Source: Glandiceps talaboti
Taxonomy: Eukaryota > Hemichordata > Enteropneusta > Spengelidae
NCBI RefSeq assembly: GCF_964340395.1
Contig: NC_135554.1
Coordinates: forward strand, 14,781,592 to 14,845,591
DNA: 64,000 bases
Direction of reading: 5' to 3'
Under the pieces are notes generated by a model that had not been told where the DNA came from, made no database searches, and saw only the letters and a program-made list of their open reading frames with translations. Shown here in pieces: positions 46,101 to 61,300 of this stretch. Position numbers and translations under genes: made by a program. Position 1 is the stretch's first letter, and each line of letters starts with the position of its first letter.

Positions 46101-49100
46101 CCTGATGTGTTTGTGTCACACATGGCACTGTGTGGAAGGCAAGTCATGATGGTGAATATTGTGTCATAGGAAGAATGGAACCAGAAGAGGAATATATTTC
46201 AAAATTCTGGTAAAACAATAACAAATAGCATGCTGTCATTATGATCTGAAATCAGTGTCCATCAATAATTACAAAAGTTTAAATTTGAAAATTTGTTTTA
46301 CAACTCGTGTATTTGGGAATCACACAGTGACTATTGATGGTATTCTGTAATGTTGATGTTAAACGAACAAATCACACACATTGTAGAATAAATACCAATA
46401 TGTATAAATATATAAATACATGGATAGAGTCCTTCCTACAGCATCTAGTGACATTAGTGTATAATTCTATGGATTAAATACCACATGTATTTGTATACAG
46501 GAAGTAGTGGCTAAATTAAAACTGTACACAGTAAGCCTGGTATTTCCTTTTTAATATCAAGCCATGTCAGCAGATATGCAGTTATACAACGTCTGTACAC
46601 TCCATGTCTACAACAGTCATCTCACAATGTATCTACATTGATATCAGTTCCCAGCTTATATCACAACCATTTCACAATGTGTCAATTCTAAAATTGGATA
46701 CAATCAGTACAAAGTTTACAAAATTGTAATTTCCCATTGTGTATTTATACACTAATAATACAAAGACATCAAATGCCATTCCACAACACAGTTATTTCAC
46801 AATGTTTGCACACTAAAATGACAAACTCAAAGATTGATAAGATCCCAGTCAAAAGTTAATCAATATGAAGACAACATCCTTTTAACTGTTAATACTTGAA
46901 TACATAGTTACCTGACTAGCTATCCCTCTAGTATTAACTAGACAAAGAATAGAGAGAAAAGTCAATTTCAGAAAATGTATTTCTTTGAAGTTTTCTTTTC
47001 ATATGTGCTTTAAATTTAAGTATGTGGTAGCATGACACATCCTTCATTTTGACTATACCTTTGGTATGTTTGTTTTTTTAAATGTTGTCTACTGCCTTGT
47101 CATTATAGGTACAGAAACCCTGAACTATACCCTTTCTGTGACAATCTATAGCATTGTTACTATTGTGGGTTTTAAATGTATTGTTTGGCATTTTGCCTTT
47201 GCAGGCTACATTGCGATAATCATGGATTCTGTGAATTGAGGTAACGCAGCAACCATCATATGTATTTGGTGGACTGTTGAAACAATTATGTGACTCCCCC
47301 ACAATGGTAACTGATCATTTGTCATTCTTCAAACTTAGCTATAAATCAGTATGGGAGTGTGTGTGTGGCTAAAGTTCAGCAGTGGACACCTTATCACCTG
47401 GACACAAGCCAAGACGGCCTTCATCACATGTTTGTTGTATGCAATGACCTTTCTCTTCGGTTAACTGATATACTTTAAGACTGAGATTACCCAATGAGAA
47501 ATATAAAGTTTATTACAACCATTAAAATTTTACCAAACTCCACTCACTCTTATAAAAAAATTACGAAACTTGTCACCAAGGAATACCACATACCAAAGAT
47601 ATGACCATCATTTCAAATAATAAACTAATTTACATAACAAAGGTAGTTTGACATCTTTGAAGTAGAAAGCGGTATCACCTGGTAACAGTGGATACCGGCC
47701 ATTGGTACCAGCAGTAGTAGCGTGTACAGTTATGTACATATCATGGTGAGCAACAATATAAAGGAACAAATAGCTTCTGAGAAATGTCTCCCCAATAATT
47801 TAACCAGTCTTGCATAAAGTTAGTCTAGATGCCAATGTGGCCAGATCAAAATGATGCCGTATAGGAATTAGAATAACATAAAGCATGAATTATTCAAATT
47901 ATTCAAGTGATGGGCTAAATAATACATACAAATATATACCTAATGTATTTGGTTCTGTTTGATAATGTGTAAACCACTTTTTCAGTTATCAAGCAAATGT
48001 CAGAGTGGTACAGAAGTATCTAGTGAAATACCACAGATGCTAACGAAAACAAACAAACCACCTCTGCTTCCTAAACCTACAACAGCATGTAGTATAATAC
48101 TGTAGTGGGATCCATGACAAGTTTAGGAAGAACAGTAGGTATTTCCAAGGTTATCAATTATATAGCTATAAAAAAAAAAACTTAAATCCTTCAAGTATAG
48201 GTACTTTGCTATTGCTGTGAATAATGGATTTAAAACTTCAAAGAACCATTCCTTTTCAGTCTGACCTTTATATCCTATTATGTACCACACACCCAGTTTT
48301 AACCCTGCCATCTATCAATTACAATGAATTGTTCATCTCCTCACTACAGCTACTTCTTGTATATACTTGGATTTATATTAACAATGGTTGGCATCTACGA
48401 CTATGAATTTAAGGTTTTACAAAACAGTTCAACTACTTCACAATAGAAACTTTGTTACAAGGTAGTCGAGTTCCTTTTTCATGATCAATGTCAGCTTGGC
48501 ATAAATACCGACATTTGCTCTCTTCTCTACAGATAACATTGATAATTACAGAAAAGGTGTTTGGTATTTGGTTCACTTTATCATCTACTTGATACTAAAA
48601 CAAAAACTCTAAAGACCCTAAATATATACTTGAAAGAGGACCATTGATTCTACACTCTTCAAATACATTTCTGATAATATAATAGCAGACATTCCTTGGA
48701 AGCAAATCCACAAACTCTGACAAGAAAACATCAATATACATGTACAAAGCAACTCTACAGACAGCAAAATCAAAATGTCTACCAATTGAAATATGTTCTG
48801 TTTCTGATCTATTATTACTACATACAAGTCAGCTGCAGTCGTGATGTCAGCTCACTGTATTCTTTGGTTTCTAAACTAGGAATAAATCATTATCAAAGGT
48901 CAGAGTAAAACTAACGTAAGACTAATCCACATAGTTATTTCACTATCCAGCCTCCACCACAAACATTGGTACAGCCAACAAGTACAAGTAGTACACATAC
49001 AAGGTAGCAAGGTTCAAAGCAATACCTCAGAATGTCATAACATTAGCATTGTTTTTTGGGTTACCCAGTTAAACACTTGCATAACTCAACTGTTATCATC

Positions 49101-49503
49101 AATTCATACCAGTGTTTTTTATTGGTTGACAAGGTAGCAAAATCTATCTGAGTGCCACTGACTGGTCACCATGGTTACGAAACCCAATTGCAACAAAGCT
49201 GTGTCTGGAAACTACAGCTGTTATACAAAGTACGACATGTCACTCTCTGTTACCAGGGTTTTAAAATGTTTGGGAAATATCTTGAACGCGACAACGTAAT
49301 ATTGTCAACATAAACGATTGCTAGACACAATAATTTGTAAGTAAGAAGAGTGTCATTCATTTTGACTACCGAACAACGCAGGTTTTCCCTGGGTACTCCG
49401 GTTTCCTCCTGCATTAACACTGAACCCATGAGGGATGGCCCTCACTGGACTTCTTGGGAGACAAGTGTTTATATGCTTAAAGAACTATTCAGTATAAATA
49501 AAG

Positions 49504-49557
<54 letters not shown>

Positions 49558-52500
49558 ATTTAAAACAACGAAATGGCCAAATTTATAATTAAATATGACA
49601 TTTCTACAAGTAAATTTCAGGAAGTAGCACATGAAAAGATCATCAGGTTTCATTCAGAAGAGTTGGATTTTGATAAGGTATGACATTCAAAATATCAAAA
49701 GGGAGCCTGAACATGAAGTGAACAAACAAGCACGCACGCACACATGGAGGGATGGAGGCCTGGTTGGCTGGCTGGCCGGGCATCGCCATTGCCAGGCCCG
49801 CCAAATGTCAAAGTGGTATGCATTTTATGAAGAATAGGGTTTCCCACAGTACAACATTCACAATATAGAAGTTATACATAATTTAAAGTCGTTGTCTTGA
49901 TTTTACATGACTGTTGTTAATCATGGTAGATCAAACTGGAACAACAGGTGTGGCTTGTGTACAACTTTATCATTACATGAAAATGTAATCTCTCAGAAGA
50001 TAAAGTATGCTGGTGTGTACAACAAAGGCACTGAGTCACTCTTTGACAGACTCTATTCTAGAACAGAGTGAAAGACCTGTTTGACAGTGACAATTGTAAT
50101 AATGCCAGTAAATAACCCAGTTCTAAATGATGGTTGAAAACTGAGATGTAGGTATACTGACAGGGTGCCACTTGAACACTTGAAAAGGTCATACCCAATA
50201 AGACTGGATAGTCACATAAAATTAATTGTACAAATTACTACAATGGGTTTCAAAAATGAAGAAATATTTGGTAGCAAGTAAGGTCATTATACCGTGGGAC
50301 ATTACTTCATTTCAAGACGACCATTCACAGGAAAATTTGGTCATCAAGCTAATGTAATCAATTCAACATTCATACTTTATACAGCCCTGTTGTATCTTCC
50401 AATACTGACAGCTACACGACAGACTTCAATGCTTTACTAAGTAACATCTATCACCATGTTTAAAATGGCTAGTATTCAAAATTCACTAATCTGCTTCTTA
50501 CTGGATGCATCTAGTCTGGATGCCAACATGGTCTCTAACTGTGAGTGGAGGTGTAAATAGTATAGCAACTAGACTAAGATGCATGTAACATCTTCAGGAA
50601 AGAGTTCTAGGAATGGTATTTATAGTTGTTGTTCACAACAAAACTTGACAAATATTGAGACAATGCTCTAACAACATGAACACTAATGTATAGTAACTTA
50701 ACATATAACTGTTGTCTTCCCTTTACATTATTGATTACAGTTTGTTTGATTTCCTTATCTCTACAGATTAGCTACCTGGAATTTCTGATTTTACCATATC
50801 TATGAGATCACCTGCTGAAAGCCACCCCCACAAATTTACCTATTCTGGTTTGTAATCTTATGTATCTTACTAAAATATATACAAGTCTGACATGTCTATC
50901 AATTTGTCAAGTTTATGATGGTAAACATTCAATTGAAACATATTATTTAGAACACACAGACAGTCCATGGGTCAGCAGTCCGGATGTATAATACATGTAT
51001 CCTGTTATAAGATACAGCCTAGCTGTTGCTGAAAAAGTGCAGAGCATCAACATTCATTTCTTTAGGGTCTGTAAGGTTAAACTTATATCATACATACATT
51101 TTTGTGAAATGTTAGCGACAAAGGATCGCCGTTGTCGAATTTGAAAGACATAAAAGGTCCAGCTTTGTATTGCCATGGCAATTTTATTACATCATCCCCC
51201 AAACACAACAGACACAAATAAAGAAAACAAAAACAGATCTTAATCATTCACACAGAAATTTAATGTTCGTTATGTGCAGCCACTTTCCCGATTTTAATAT
51301 TTATTAATTTCCGACATGAAATGCAAGATTAATTCAAAGACTTCAATGCACAGATATGTGACCTTTGAAACAACACTTTGTTTTTAAGGGAACTAGTTAA
51401 TTTCTCTTTGTATATCAACAAACCCAAAAGTCATTTTATTCTTAATTCCTTCAATTATCATTCATCAAATACTATCAAATTCAAAGTAATGTATTTACAA
51501 ATTTAATTAATCTTTGATACCAAAGAATCTGCAAATTAAGTTAGACTTCATCTTGTAAATTCCGGTATGTTATAACAATGTCATGAATGCAGCACTGGGA
51601 TAAATCCACAATTTTTTCAGCGTACCAAGGGACATGACTACATATACCATTGTAACAAACAACAAGTCTTCATATGTAAAAAAAATACTTTACTTCTGTG
51701 TGATTTAAGTAAAATTTGTAAATGAAAAGGTAAAGGTCGGGGTCAAATATAAAGAATTTATACATTTACATATACTAACAGTAATCTCATATCTGATAAT
51801 ACTGGGACAGGTACAATGTACATGTACAATGTACTCAAATGAAGTGGCTAACAACAAACTACACAACCAGTGACGAAAAGTTAATTTCTATGACAATATC
51901 TCTTTCAGATCAGTTTTAATATGCTGAATAGACAAACTCTTTTGACATAGCCTGGCTATACACAGACTACAAGTGCTTTAAAGCTATCTCCTAGTAAAAA
52001 ACAAGCTCCAGTGAGTTTTGAAGTAAGTATACTGGTGAATTAGTCTTGGTAAATGCTAAGAATGCACACACCCAGTGATTACATGAGGATAGTTTCTATA
52101 ACTGTAACTCCTTCTATTCTGGTGAACACATAAAACAATGAATGCATACAGGTTGTTCTCTGACATACAATGCCCATACATACTATTACTAGTGATCAAA
52201 TACATCAACTACTATAACAAGCTTAGCTCAATTACCAGGATTTACGTACTTTTCAGGATTTACACAGGATTTCAAGAACATGGTGCACTGCATAGCACTA
52301 CACAACTACTATTTGTTTTTACCAGTATTGTAAATACCTAGACCGTCACCAAGGCTGTCATTTAACTTGAACAATGCAGAGAATGGGCAGGATGTAACTA
52401 CAGCAGTACTACTACTAGTATACTATTTATTATGACTCCAAAATACACCAATGTTTCATGAACTCACAATCACATTCAACCTTTTCTATTCTGAACCATG

Positions 52501-55500
52501 TACACAACTTCATGGAAAAGCCTGCATACCCTATCTCTATCTGATTATATCCTATCTTACTGTTTATCAAGATAGCTATGTTAACCCCATTCTTAACCAC
52601 AGGTCAGCACACTAACAAAGCTCCAAAACAACAAAATAACCATGACTGTTTGTCAATGCTAGAACTAAGTGTTGACATGACATTGTGTTACCACTTTATC
52701 TACAGATTTTTGTCATACCAGTAGTGTTGTCATGAAATACCCCATTGTTGTGTTCAAGGTAAACACGAATCATGTGATGGAGATCCTTTTCATAGATTTG
52801 TTGACAGTGTTGTTCAAAGTGAAATTCACATTACACACACTGATATACAGACATTTATACTATATAGTTGAGTATAAAAGCACACAGTAGTTCAGGGTAG
52901 TATGACATATGTGCATAGAAACATTAATGGCATGGGTTTACAGGTGTTATCTACAGTGATCAGTGTTCTTGTTAACGGTGGTAAGCAGGTAAAATCTACC
53001 TGGGTTACCCTACTGTTTTACTGGGCTTCTCTACCAGAATTATGATAAACTATAATGCTTTGGAAACTGTGCCTGTTTTACCATATTCCCTTTTCCTGTG
53101 TGTTGCTTCTTCTTTTACTTAATTATTACAACACTAAATTACCCCTTCTCCTAATACTTCTACACATTTTAAAATATTTCCTTTATTTTTACATTTCCTC
53201 CCTTCACACAGTATTAAACCAATCCATCTGCCGAAACCTCCTTCCCCACCGAACACAAGTTCATTTACGTTCATTCTCCTCATTTTCTCTCAAAGAACAA
53301 AATCACTTACTTACTATACATATCTCCTTCCCCATCGAACACAAGTCCACATAAGCAGGTAGCGCACTATGGAAATTCTCACTTGCAATACCTACCAACA
53401 CAGCGTTTAGCAGATCGCCGGCAAAAATTGTGTAGTGTACTACGGGCTGAAAAGCAATTTTTACGACAATCGACTGCCATCTTAACCACAGGGATCAAAA
53501 TATTTTGATTTTTACTGGCATACTTTTACCAGTAACAACCAACCCATGCAAGGAGTGTGCTATGGCTTATGATATTTTCACACTATTATATACCCCATAA
53601 TATGGTCTTTGAAGGAGCCAGGAGCGACATCACATTGTTTGTAATATTGCATTCGATGGTGCCAAAAAATACACAGAATTGCTGAAATTATATGAGCTCT
53701 GCCATTTTGAAATAACTTCATGTCGGTCGTATTTGATGATCACAGAATAAAACTTGTCGCAGTATGCTAAGTAAGAATTTCCTGAGTGTGATACCTGCTT
53801 TACCAACTTCATTCCTTCAACTTATTTACCCTCGCACTCTTCCATTTTCTCTCATAGAACAAAGTCACTTACTTGCCACACACATCCCCCTCCCCATCGA
53901 ACACAAATCTACTTGCCAACTTCACTCCTTCCCTCAACTAATTTACTCCATTTTCCTCTAAAAAATGAAGTCACTTACCTGAATGGTAAATAAGGAGGAT
54001 TATTGCCAGCAATTAATGGCCGATATGCTTCTTCTGGAGTTTTCTTTAAATAAATAATCTATTGAGTAAAAGAGAAATGAATTAAAATGGTCAATATCAA
54101 TAACATTTTCACTTTCCTATGAACTAGTACAACTCTGTGACACCTTATTACATTAAGTTACTACATTCGAGTTTTCTCTTTAATGAAATACTTCCTGTAG
54201 TGGTAACCAAGTGAAAATCATGTAGCAAGAACGACTACTAGACTGCTGTTACCATGGCGATCTAAATATAGACACATAACTCACTAATTGAGAACACACA
54301 ACATACATTGAACTATTCAGTATTCAACATTGTAGTCTCTGCCATGACCAACAAGCACATTGCTTTACAGTAAAATGGTTGACTTGTCAATATTTCAAAT
54401 AATGGTAGTTTTACACCCTTTGTAGTCTATACACGATCACATAAACTGTCGCATACAAATATGGAAATGGACGCTTGTACTGTGCAAAATATCCATTTTA
54501 AATAAGTGATATTCTGTGACTGCATATTTCAGTTTTGATTTCAACAACAAAAAGTTGTCATATTTACAGTGTCAAATGCCAAATATTCTGTACAAGGGGG
54601 GAAAGGTCAGTTAATTAAACACATGTTACATGTATTAACCTACTTCTATTGATTAAATTCAACTTCAAATAGCATTGTAGATTAAAAAAGACTTCATATG
54701 CATGGTGCCATGGCAACCAATGGTATATATACCAAAGTATATTGTAATACAAACAGAGGGAGACTAAAGGAACAGAAATCTGATAAATAAAGCTCTTTAC
54801 ATTATTAAAGACGTCTGTACCATTTACAAGGACAGTAAGAAGTTGTAGGTACATGTGAGAATGATACTGTGGTCTTTACACACATGGGAATCATATTTTC
54901 AACAGAACAAATTTCCTCTAACCCTAGATATTTAAAATATGAGTATTATACGTAATCAAGATTACATAATGAATCACAGGATATTTGTTTTTATGTACTG
55001 TCCCCTTTCTGCCAGGATGGTTATCCTGATACATACGAGAGACAAATCCAAATGACTTTCATTATGAGGTGTTTACAGTTGATAAATTAACCGACACACA
55101 AACAATGACCAGTCCCCCTAAAATTCTGACAATGTTACTTTAAATATTAAACGAAAGAAGAAGAAAAATCAAAATTCAAAAGGTTTACAACTGTGGACAT
55201 CATTCTGTGACCTGAAATGAGGGCATCTGAGTATTGTAATTGTAAACACACACTGAGCCACCACCATTGTATGACTGTACAAAACATACCATGACATAGC
55301 ATCTAACAACTTGAAGAAATGACAAAGTAAATAGCAGTACCACAGCGGTAACCACACCTTAAGACCGTTGTATGGAAATGGATATGTTAGCCATTCTGAA
55401 TAGCTGTCAGGAAATATTGTATCAATTGAACTGTACTAAGAGTTGGTACTGAGTAATGAAAATGTGGAAAGTTATAGTAGAACAGTCATGACAGGAATAT

Positions 55501-58232
55501 GAATCAACCCAATAGGAAGTAAACAAGTTATTACATTCCATAACATCCTTTTTACTTAATTTAGCAATAACCACATTATTACGTGTGGTGTGTGTATGAA
55601 ATACTATCACTCCAGTAACCTTTTTGCTATTTTAAACAGTTCAAAAGGCTAAAATATAAATGTGAGTCATAGACTGGCTGAGAGGATATTATTTTTACTC
55701 CAGTTTTCAAAGGAAACATACTATTATTTTTCAGTTAAATATTATGAATACATGCCATAAGAACTAGTCCACAGGAGGTGCATGGTGTTAGGTATTTTAC
55801 TCCATGTAGTCAAAATATGTAGATTCTAGATATGTAAATATAAAGAATTTGCATGGTTTTGATCACCTTGTATCAAATTCATACAAAATTGTGTGTCATT
55901 TCCTGATCACTATCTGTCATTTTGCAACAGCTGTTCACTCTAAAACAATTTATTTACACATCTGGTTACTTAAAGTTATCTTTCTGGTTGACGTAATTTG
56001 ACAAATTACAAACTAAAAGTTCTTTTGAACCTTGTACTTAAAAACTGATCAAAATGTACTGACATTTAATATACGTGATTAAAGTAGTAATTAAACAAAC
56101 AGGTACCAAAATAATATCTAATTTTGACAACTTTCCTGGAAAACTTTTGGAAAACTCACAATTGGTGTTCAAATTTTTTCTAAGTTTAAAAATCCCTTGC
56201 ACTGGCAGATTCCGATTATAGCAGGAGCCTGGACATTAGTTGAAATCCACCAACGGATGTATTATTGTACAAACGGACTCTTCTGAATACATTCCCCACC
56301 TACACAAAACACTATTGACTAAATATGATTTTATTAGTATAACTTTTTTTTTCATGAATATCTTTCGAAATGTTTAACAAAATTGATACAGAACAGCTGG
56401 TAAATGAATACTACAAGCATGCTGTGTTTGATACCATGGGCTATCCAACAAATCACATATCACTGGTATAACAGCTGGCAATCTATTTCATAAAACAATT
56501 TGACTGATCACAACAAATGTGTTCACCTTCACCGTTTGTTTACTAAGAAGTCAGCTAGACACAAGACCTTGATGACTGTCTGCCACTCAGTCTAATCCTC
56601 TTACTAATATACAATGTAGTAACTGTTGGTAGTTGTCAACATAGGGGGAAGGTTGATAGTCAAGAAATCTATTGTCATCAAAACTGTTTATTTTTAATCT
56701 AGAGGTGGGTTAGGTATGTGCATGCTTTTAACCATATCACCACATAACAAATAGTGTTATCTTTACTTTGGGAGCCATATGTTTAGTAGCACACATACAT
56801 GTACACACTGCTTCTTATAGTCTTAAATTCTAATATTGTGATTTTTTAATCATTTTTTTTGTGTGTGTGTGCGTTTACTGAATTAATTTTGGATATTATA
56901 GATGTTGATATTAGTATGTAGATATATTGTAATTAAGCCGAAATAGAGGTAAAAACACATATTCTGATTTTGGAAGTTCTTTTTGAATAAGTAGACTATG
57001 GTAGTCAATATTCATGTAGTTATTATCAAATTTGGGGAAAAAAATTCTGTATTGAGGTTTTGTTTCTTATACATAACTTTACAGGATGTATATGATTCTG
57101 AAGACTATGATATTTTAGAAGTACCTTTGTAATGTTGTATTCAATAAATTACCTTGCATACAGCCAATAATTCATGTGTAGTGGTCTGTGTATACTAGTG
57201 TGATATAGGATTAGTTGATGTCTATCAAATCTACACCACACCATGCACACTAGATAGGTACATTCCATATTTACATGTACAAATCAAGGTACACACACAA
57301 ATACTTACACATACACATACACATACCATTGTGAGACATAAACATACCACCTGGTGTTCCCAAAAGGTTAAATGGTCACCACTGCCCCATTTCCTTCTCC
57401 CACTGTGCAATAAAATTCACATACAACCCACTCATTTCCAAAAATGTGTGCATGTTTGATACAGGGTAAACAGTACCATGTGCCAGTTTCTAAAAACAAT
57501 AAATGCTATTGTTTGGTCAATTTAGTTTCTAAAGAGACATACAATTCATATACATGTACCATGTAAGACTATAGATTCATAATACAGTTTGTGTATGAAA
57601 CATCAATTGGTGTTAAACATGCACAGTTATTACAGACAACTTGACATCTTCCTACAAACGTACCACACCATAACACAGAAACCTGGATGAACAACAGACC
57701 TTTGCAAAAGACAAATTTCGTTTTTACTTCGGTACGAAAAAGTATCACTTTGAGACAAGTACATGACATCAACAACACTAGAGGAAGGAAATCAACCAGC
57801 CCTTAGCATAGCTTAATATATATTGACCTTATAAGGTTACACTGAGTGATTCACTTACACTGTAGTGTAACACATATATCAACACTGCACATAGCTTACT
57901 ATCAGTATTGCTGTATGAAGGAAGGCTTTACAAGCTCAAATAGTAAGCATTAGGTTGTTTCTGTATTTATTAAATTTATTTCCCTATTGCCATTGTCATT
58001 ATGATGCTCCATTTAATAACTGGCCATATCTAAGAGGCAATGTCACTGACATGTATAACACATTGTGAATGTGTGTTCCATTAGCAGGATGCAGGTTTCA
58101 CAACTGACCGATAACGAATGACTCCATTGTTACATTTTCATGTGACCTGATAATGTTGTTGAACAAGATGTCTCTTTGACATGATTATTTTATAGAGAGT
58201 GTATGTGTACATGTATGTGTCTGTACGTGTGC

Positions 58233-58311
<79 letters not shown>

Positions 58312-61300
58312 TGTGTGTGTGTGTGGTATACAGAGTCATTTTTACACAGAACTGTTCCTGGCCATAAGTCAAACATAGTCTGGAATCCATGTTAACTAGT
58401 AGACATTCTACTGTAAAGTACAATTCAAGCAATGTTTCATTGGGGAATCAAACATATATCGGCTGACACTACAAACACAATGAAATGACTGGTATAGTGA
58501 AATTGAACACGTCAACATTGTTTGCAATATAACTGATTTAATTACTGGTACAGTGGTAGACTACAAAAATACATAGATTATACCTTATAATGGATAATAT
58601 TACCAGTGTGGATACTAATACACAAAGTTAGTACCTTACCAATATCATACCAACATTAACCCTTTAAAGCCAGACACCCTATATTTAGGGTGTAATTACA
58701 TAGAGTTATAGAAACCAGGACATTTACAGGGTTAAGTAACTATCTACCAGTAGTACCACAAATTACCACTTCACAAATTTGCCATAGGAGATATACGACG
58801 TAATAGTGTGACACATAAAATTAATGTTATACTTACTGTATAAGCTCCTATAAGAAAAGCTGCATTGGCACGTTTCCTTGAATCAAAGCTTGTATAGTGA
58901 ACTATCTTCTTTTTTGCCAAAGAAAATGACTGCAAAATAAACATAAACATAGGTGTTATATTTCAAAAACAATAGTCCATCAGATAGGAGAATATTATTA
59001 ATACTAATACTTTATTGCAGGTATTTGACTTATGAACTTATCTTACAATATTTATATCAATACTAATTTTCAAATATGATAACAAAATTCTCAAGTTTCT
59101 ATTACTGTGCAGCGATACACTATCCATATGAACACTATCTTTTTCATACAGTATGTATGTGTATTTGAAGTTATTTGTGTTTTTATGAAGTAACTTCATT
59201 AACCACACATTTCAAAGTTAAGTATGAGGATGTTTTTCTCTGCCTCAAAGGTAAAAATAACATGTCTAGTAACCAGACTTTCTGTCCATCCTCCTTACTT
59301 AAGAACTGACTCTGACATCCACATAGCTACTGTATAATTAGGTTGGCCACAGGCTGTTTATAATACTGTCCCTTCTCATGGATAAATTACGTGGCGTTAC
59401 AGCACTATGATAAATTGCAAGTAGAAGTACTGCGGTGCAATATATTGTCTAACTGTTAATTTGTTTGGTGCAACTATTGTATAGGTCTGTCATGCGTCAG
59501 TGATCATGCCAATTAGACACAGCACAGAAGACAAGCGAATACCACATACATGCTGAAAAATGTGCAATCTCCTACTTATTAACATATGGCTTCCAAGCCA
59601 AGCACTAAGTAACAAAACTACATGTACACATGGCATTGCTATTAAAGATGGTAGTTTTCTGATATCGGGTTTCACATACTAGATGCTGTTTTTTCCATAA
59701 CATTATTACTGTGTAAAAGAAATACCAGGAGTATCATGTCACTTAAGTACTTGAAAACTTCCTGGTAGCAATGACAACAATGCTGCCTTGGTTGTGCTAC
59801 TGTACTGCTTTAGGAATGCCATAACAAAATACCTATCAAGTCAAACTCAATATATTACCTTGATTTCATACAAGCTAGAATATAGCTGATGAAACTGCTA
59901 TTGGTGTTATTACAGATTAACATGCAAATGCATGCATTGACAAAATATACAACACAGACTACAGATATATATATATCAATGTCAAGCCAATATTAGCTAC
60001 ATGCTAAGTTTCACATCTTTCTGTCCTACTTTCAGCATTTCAAAGGGTGAATCACCTTACTGTTCAATGACAGTAACAGACCCATCAAACACAGCTGAAT
60101 GAAATGTCAACTGTGTGGAAAGCTGTCTTTTGTGCAGTGAGAAACACAAATCACAAGTACAAAATGTATAACAAAAGATGCTGGCTAGATGGACAAGGAA
60201 ATGCTTTAATGGTTTGACAAAGATATGTAACACTATAACAAACACTAATCAGGCGCAATCTATAGCAGTTTGCGAGGAGACACTTTTGAGGTGAGAACAG
60301 ACATAGCATGCACAACTGTATCACTAGAAAGGGAAGGAGAGAGAGAGAGACCGCTTACATGACTCCAACAGTTTTCATCCCTGAAAGTAAATGCCTATGA
60401 GTGGAAAAAATAGCAGGAAAGAGAGAAAGAAAGACAGAGAGAGAGTCAAGATTTCAGGTCCAAATGATTGCCAGATACCGCGTGATGGTGATGGTAGATA
60501 AGTGGTACAGCATCCCAAGTACTGAGATACTAGCTGTCACACTGAATAGCTGTGGTGGTGGGTACAAGTGCTACTACTAGTCAAGTGACTGTGATTGGTG
60601 TTGAGACTACGTATATAACACTGAACAGCGATGTGGTAGCCATTGCTGTGTTTGTGAGCAATGTGCAACAGCATATATACATATACATGCTACTGTAATG
60701 TGGTAGCTGCCAGGAAACTATAACATCATGCTATCAAGTCAACAAGCTGAGAGTTAATTGAAAAGTTCATGTAATTCCATACCTATGGCATTCAGCTGTT
60801 GGATTGAAACTTGGGCATGCATTATTTGATGCAATGGTTTTCATATTTAAAAGGCATTATGGTTGAAGACTTGCATTCAGGATATACAGGTATGTAGCCT
60901 GGTTTGAGGGGCTTTGTTAGAATGTTTCCAGGAAATTAGACTTCCTGTCCTCATTTTGTTTGTTATTTCCAGATTTTAAATATAGCTACAGCTATATGAA
61001 ATGATCCCACAATTTAGTCAGAGAATGAGTGGATTCAGTCAAAGAGTAGCTGTGAATACAGAGTGACTCATGGCGTAATGGCAAGTATTAAATGCTGTAC
61101 TTGAAATACATGATTTAAATTAATAACGTGTACGTCAAAAGGAATATAATGACACTAATGAAATGTCACACATTGATCATTACCAGCTGACAAAAATTGA
61201 TAAATTACAGGCCAATCATTTAACTTTTCTCAAGTACATACATTTCGCAATCCATTTACAATGACTGATGAATTGATATGAAGTTCTAGTTACGAGTACG

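Larger units (their letters stand above)
44065..53978 (-). other. CDC14: CDC14 intron between exons d and e (9.9 kb)
   Basis: Opens at the exon e end with the 60-bp splice-site array. It also holds a CCAGAACTGACACACC repeat (45478-45585), a degenerate repeat (46600-46800), a SINE (49337-49556) and copies of the exon d donor flank (53225-53978). Stretches 46800-49300 and 49850-53000 show no recognisable element except the 40-bp match near 50515. Confidence 0.6.
54059..58836 (-). other. CDC14: CDC14 intron between exons c and d
   Basis: 4.8 kb. Contains (TG)n at 58229-58325 and a small piggyBac-like element at 58660-58731. Otherwise unique AT-rich sequence with no exon seen. Confidence 0.6.

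Noticed and set aside
49350-49592. 80-codon frame ending in poly-Tyr
   Set aside because: It reads through a SINE body and its (ATT)n tail.
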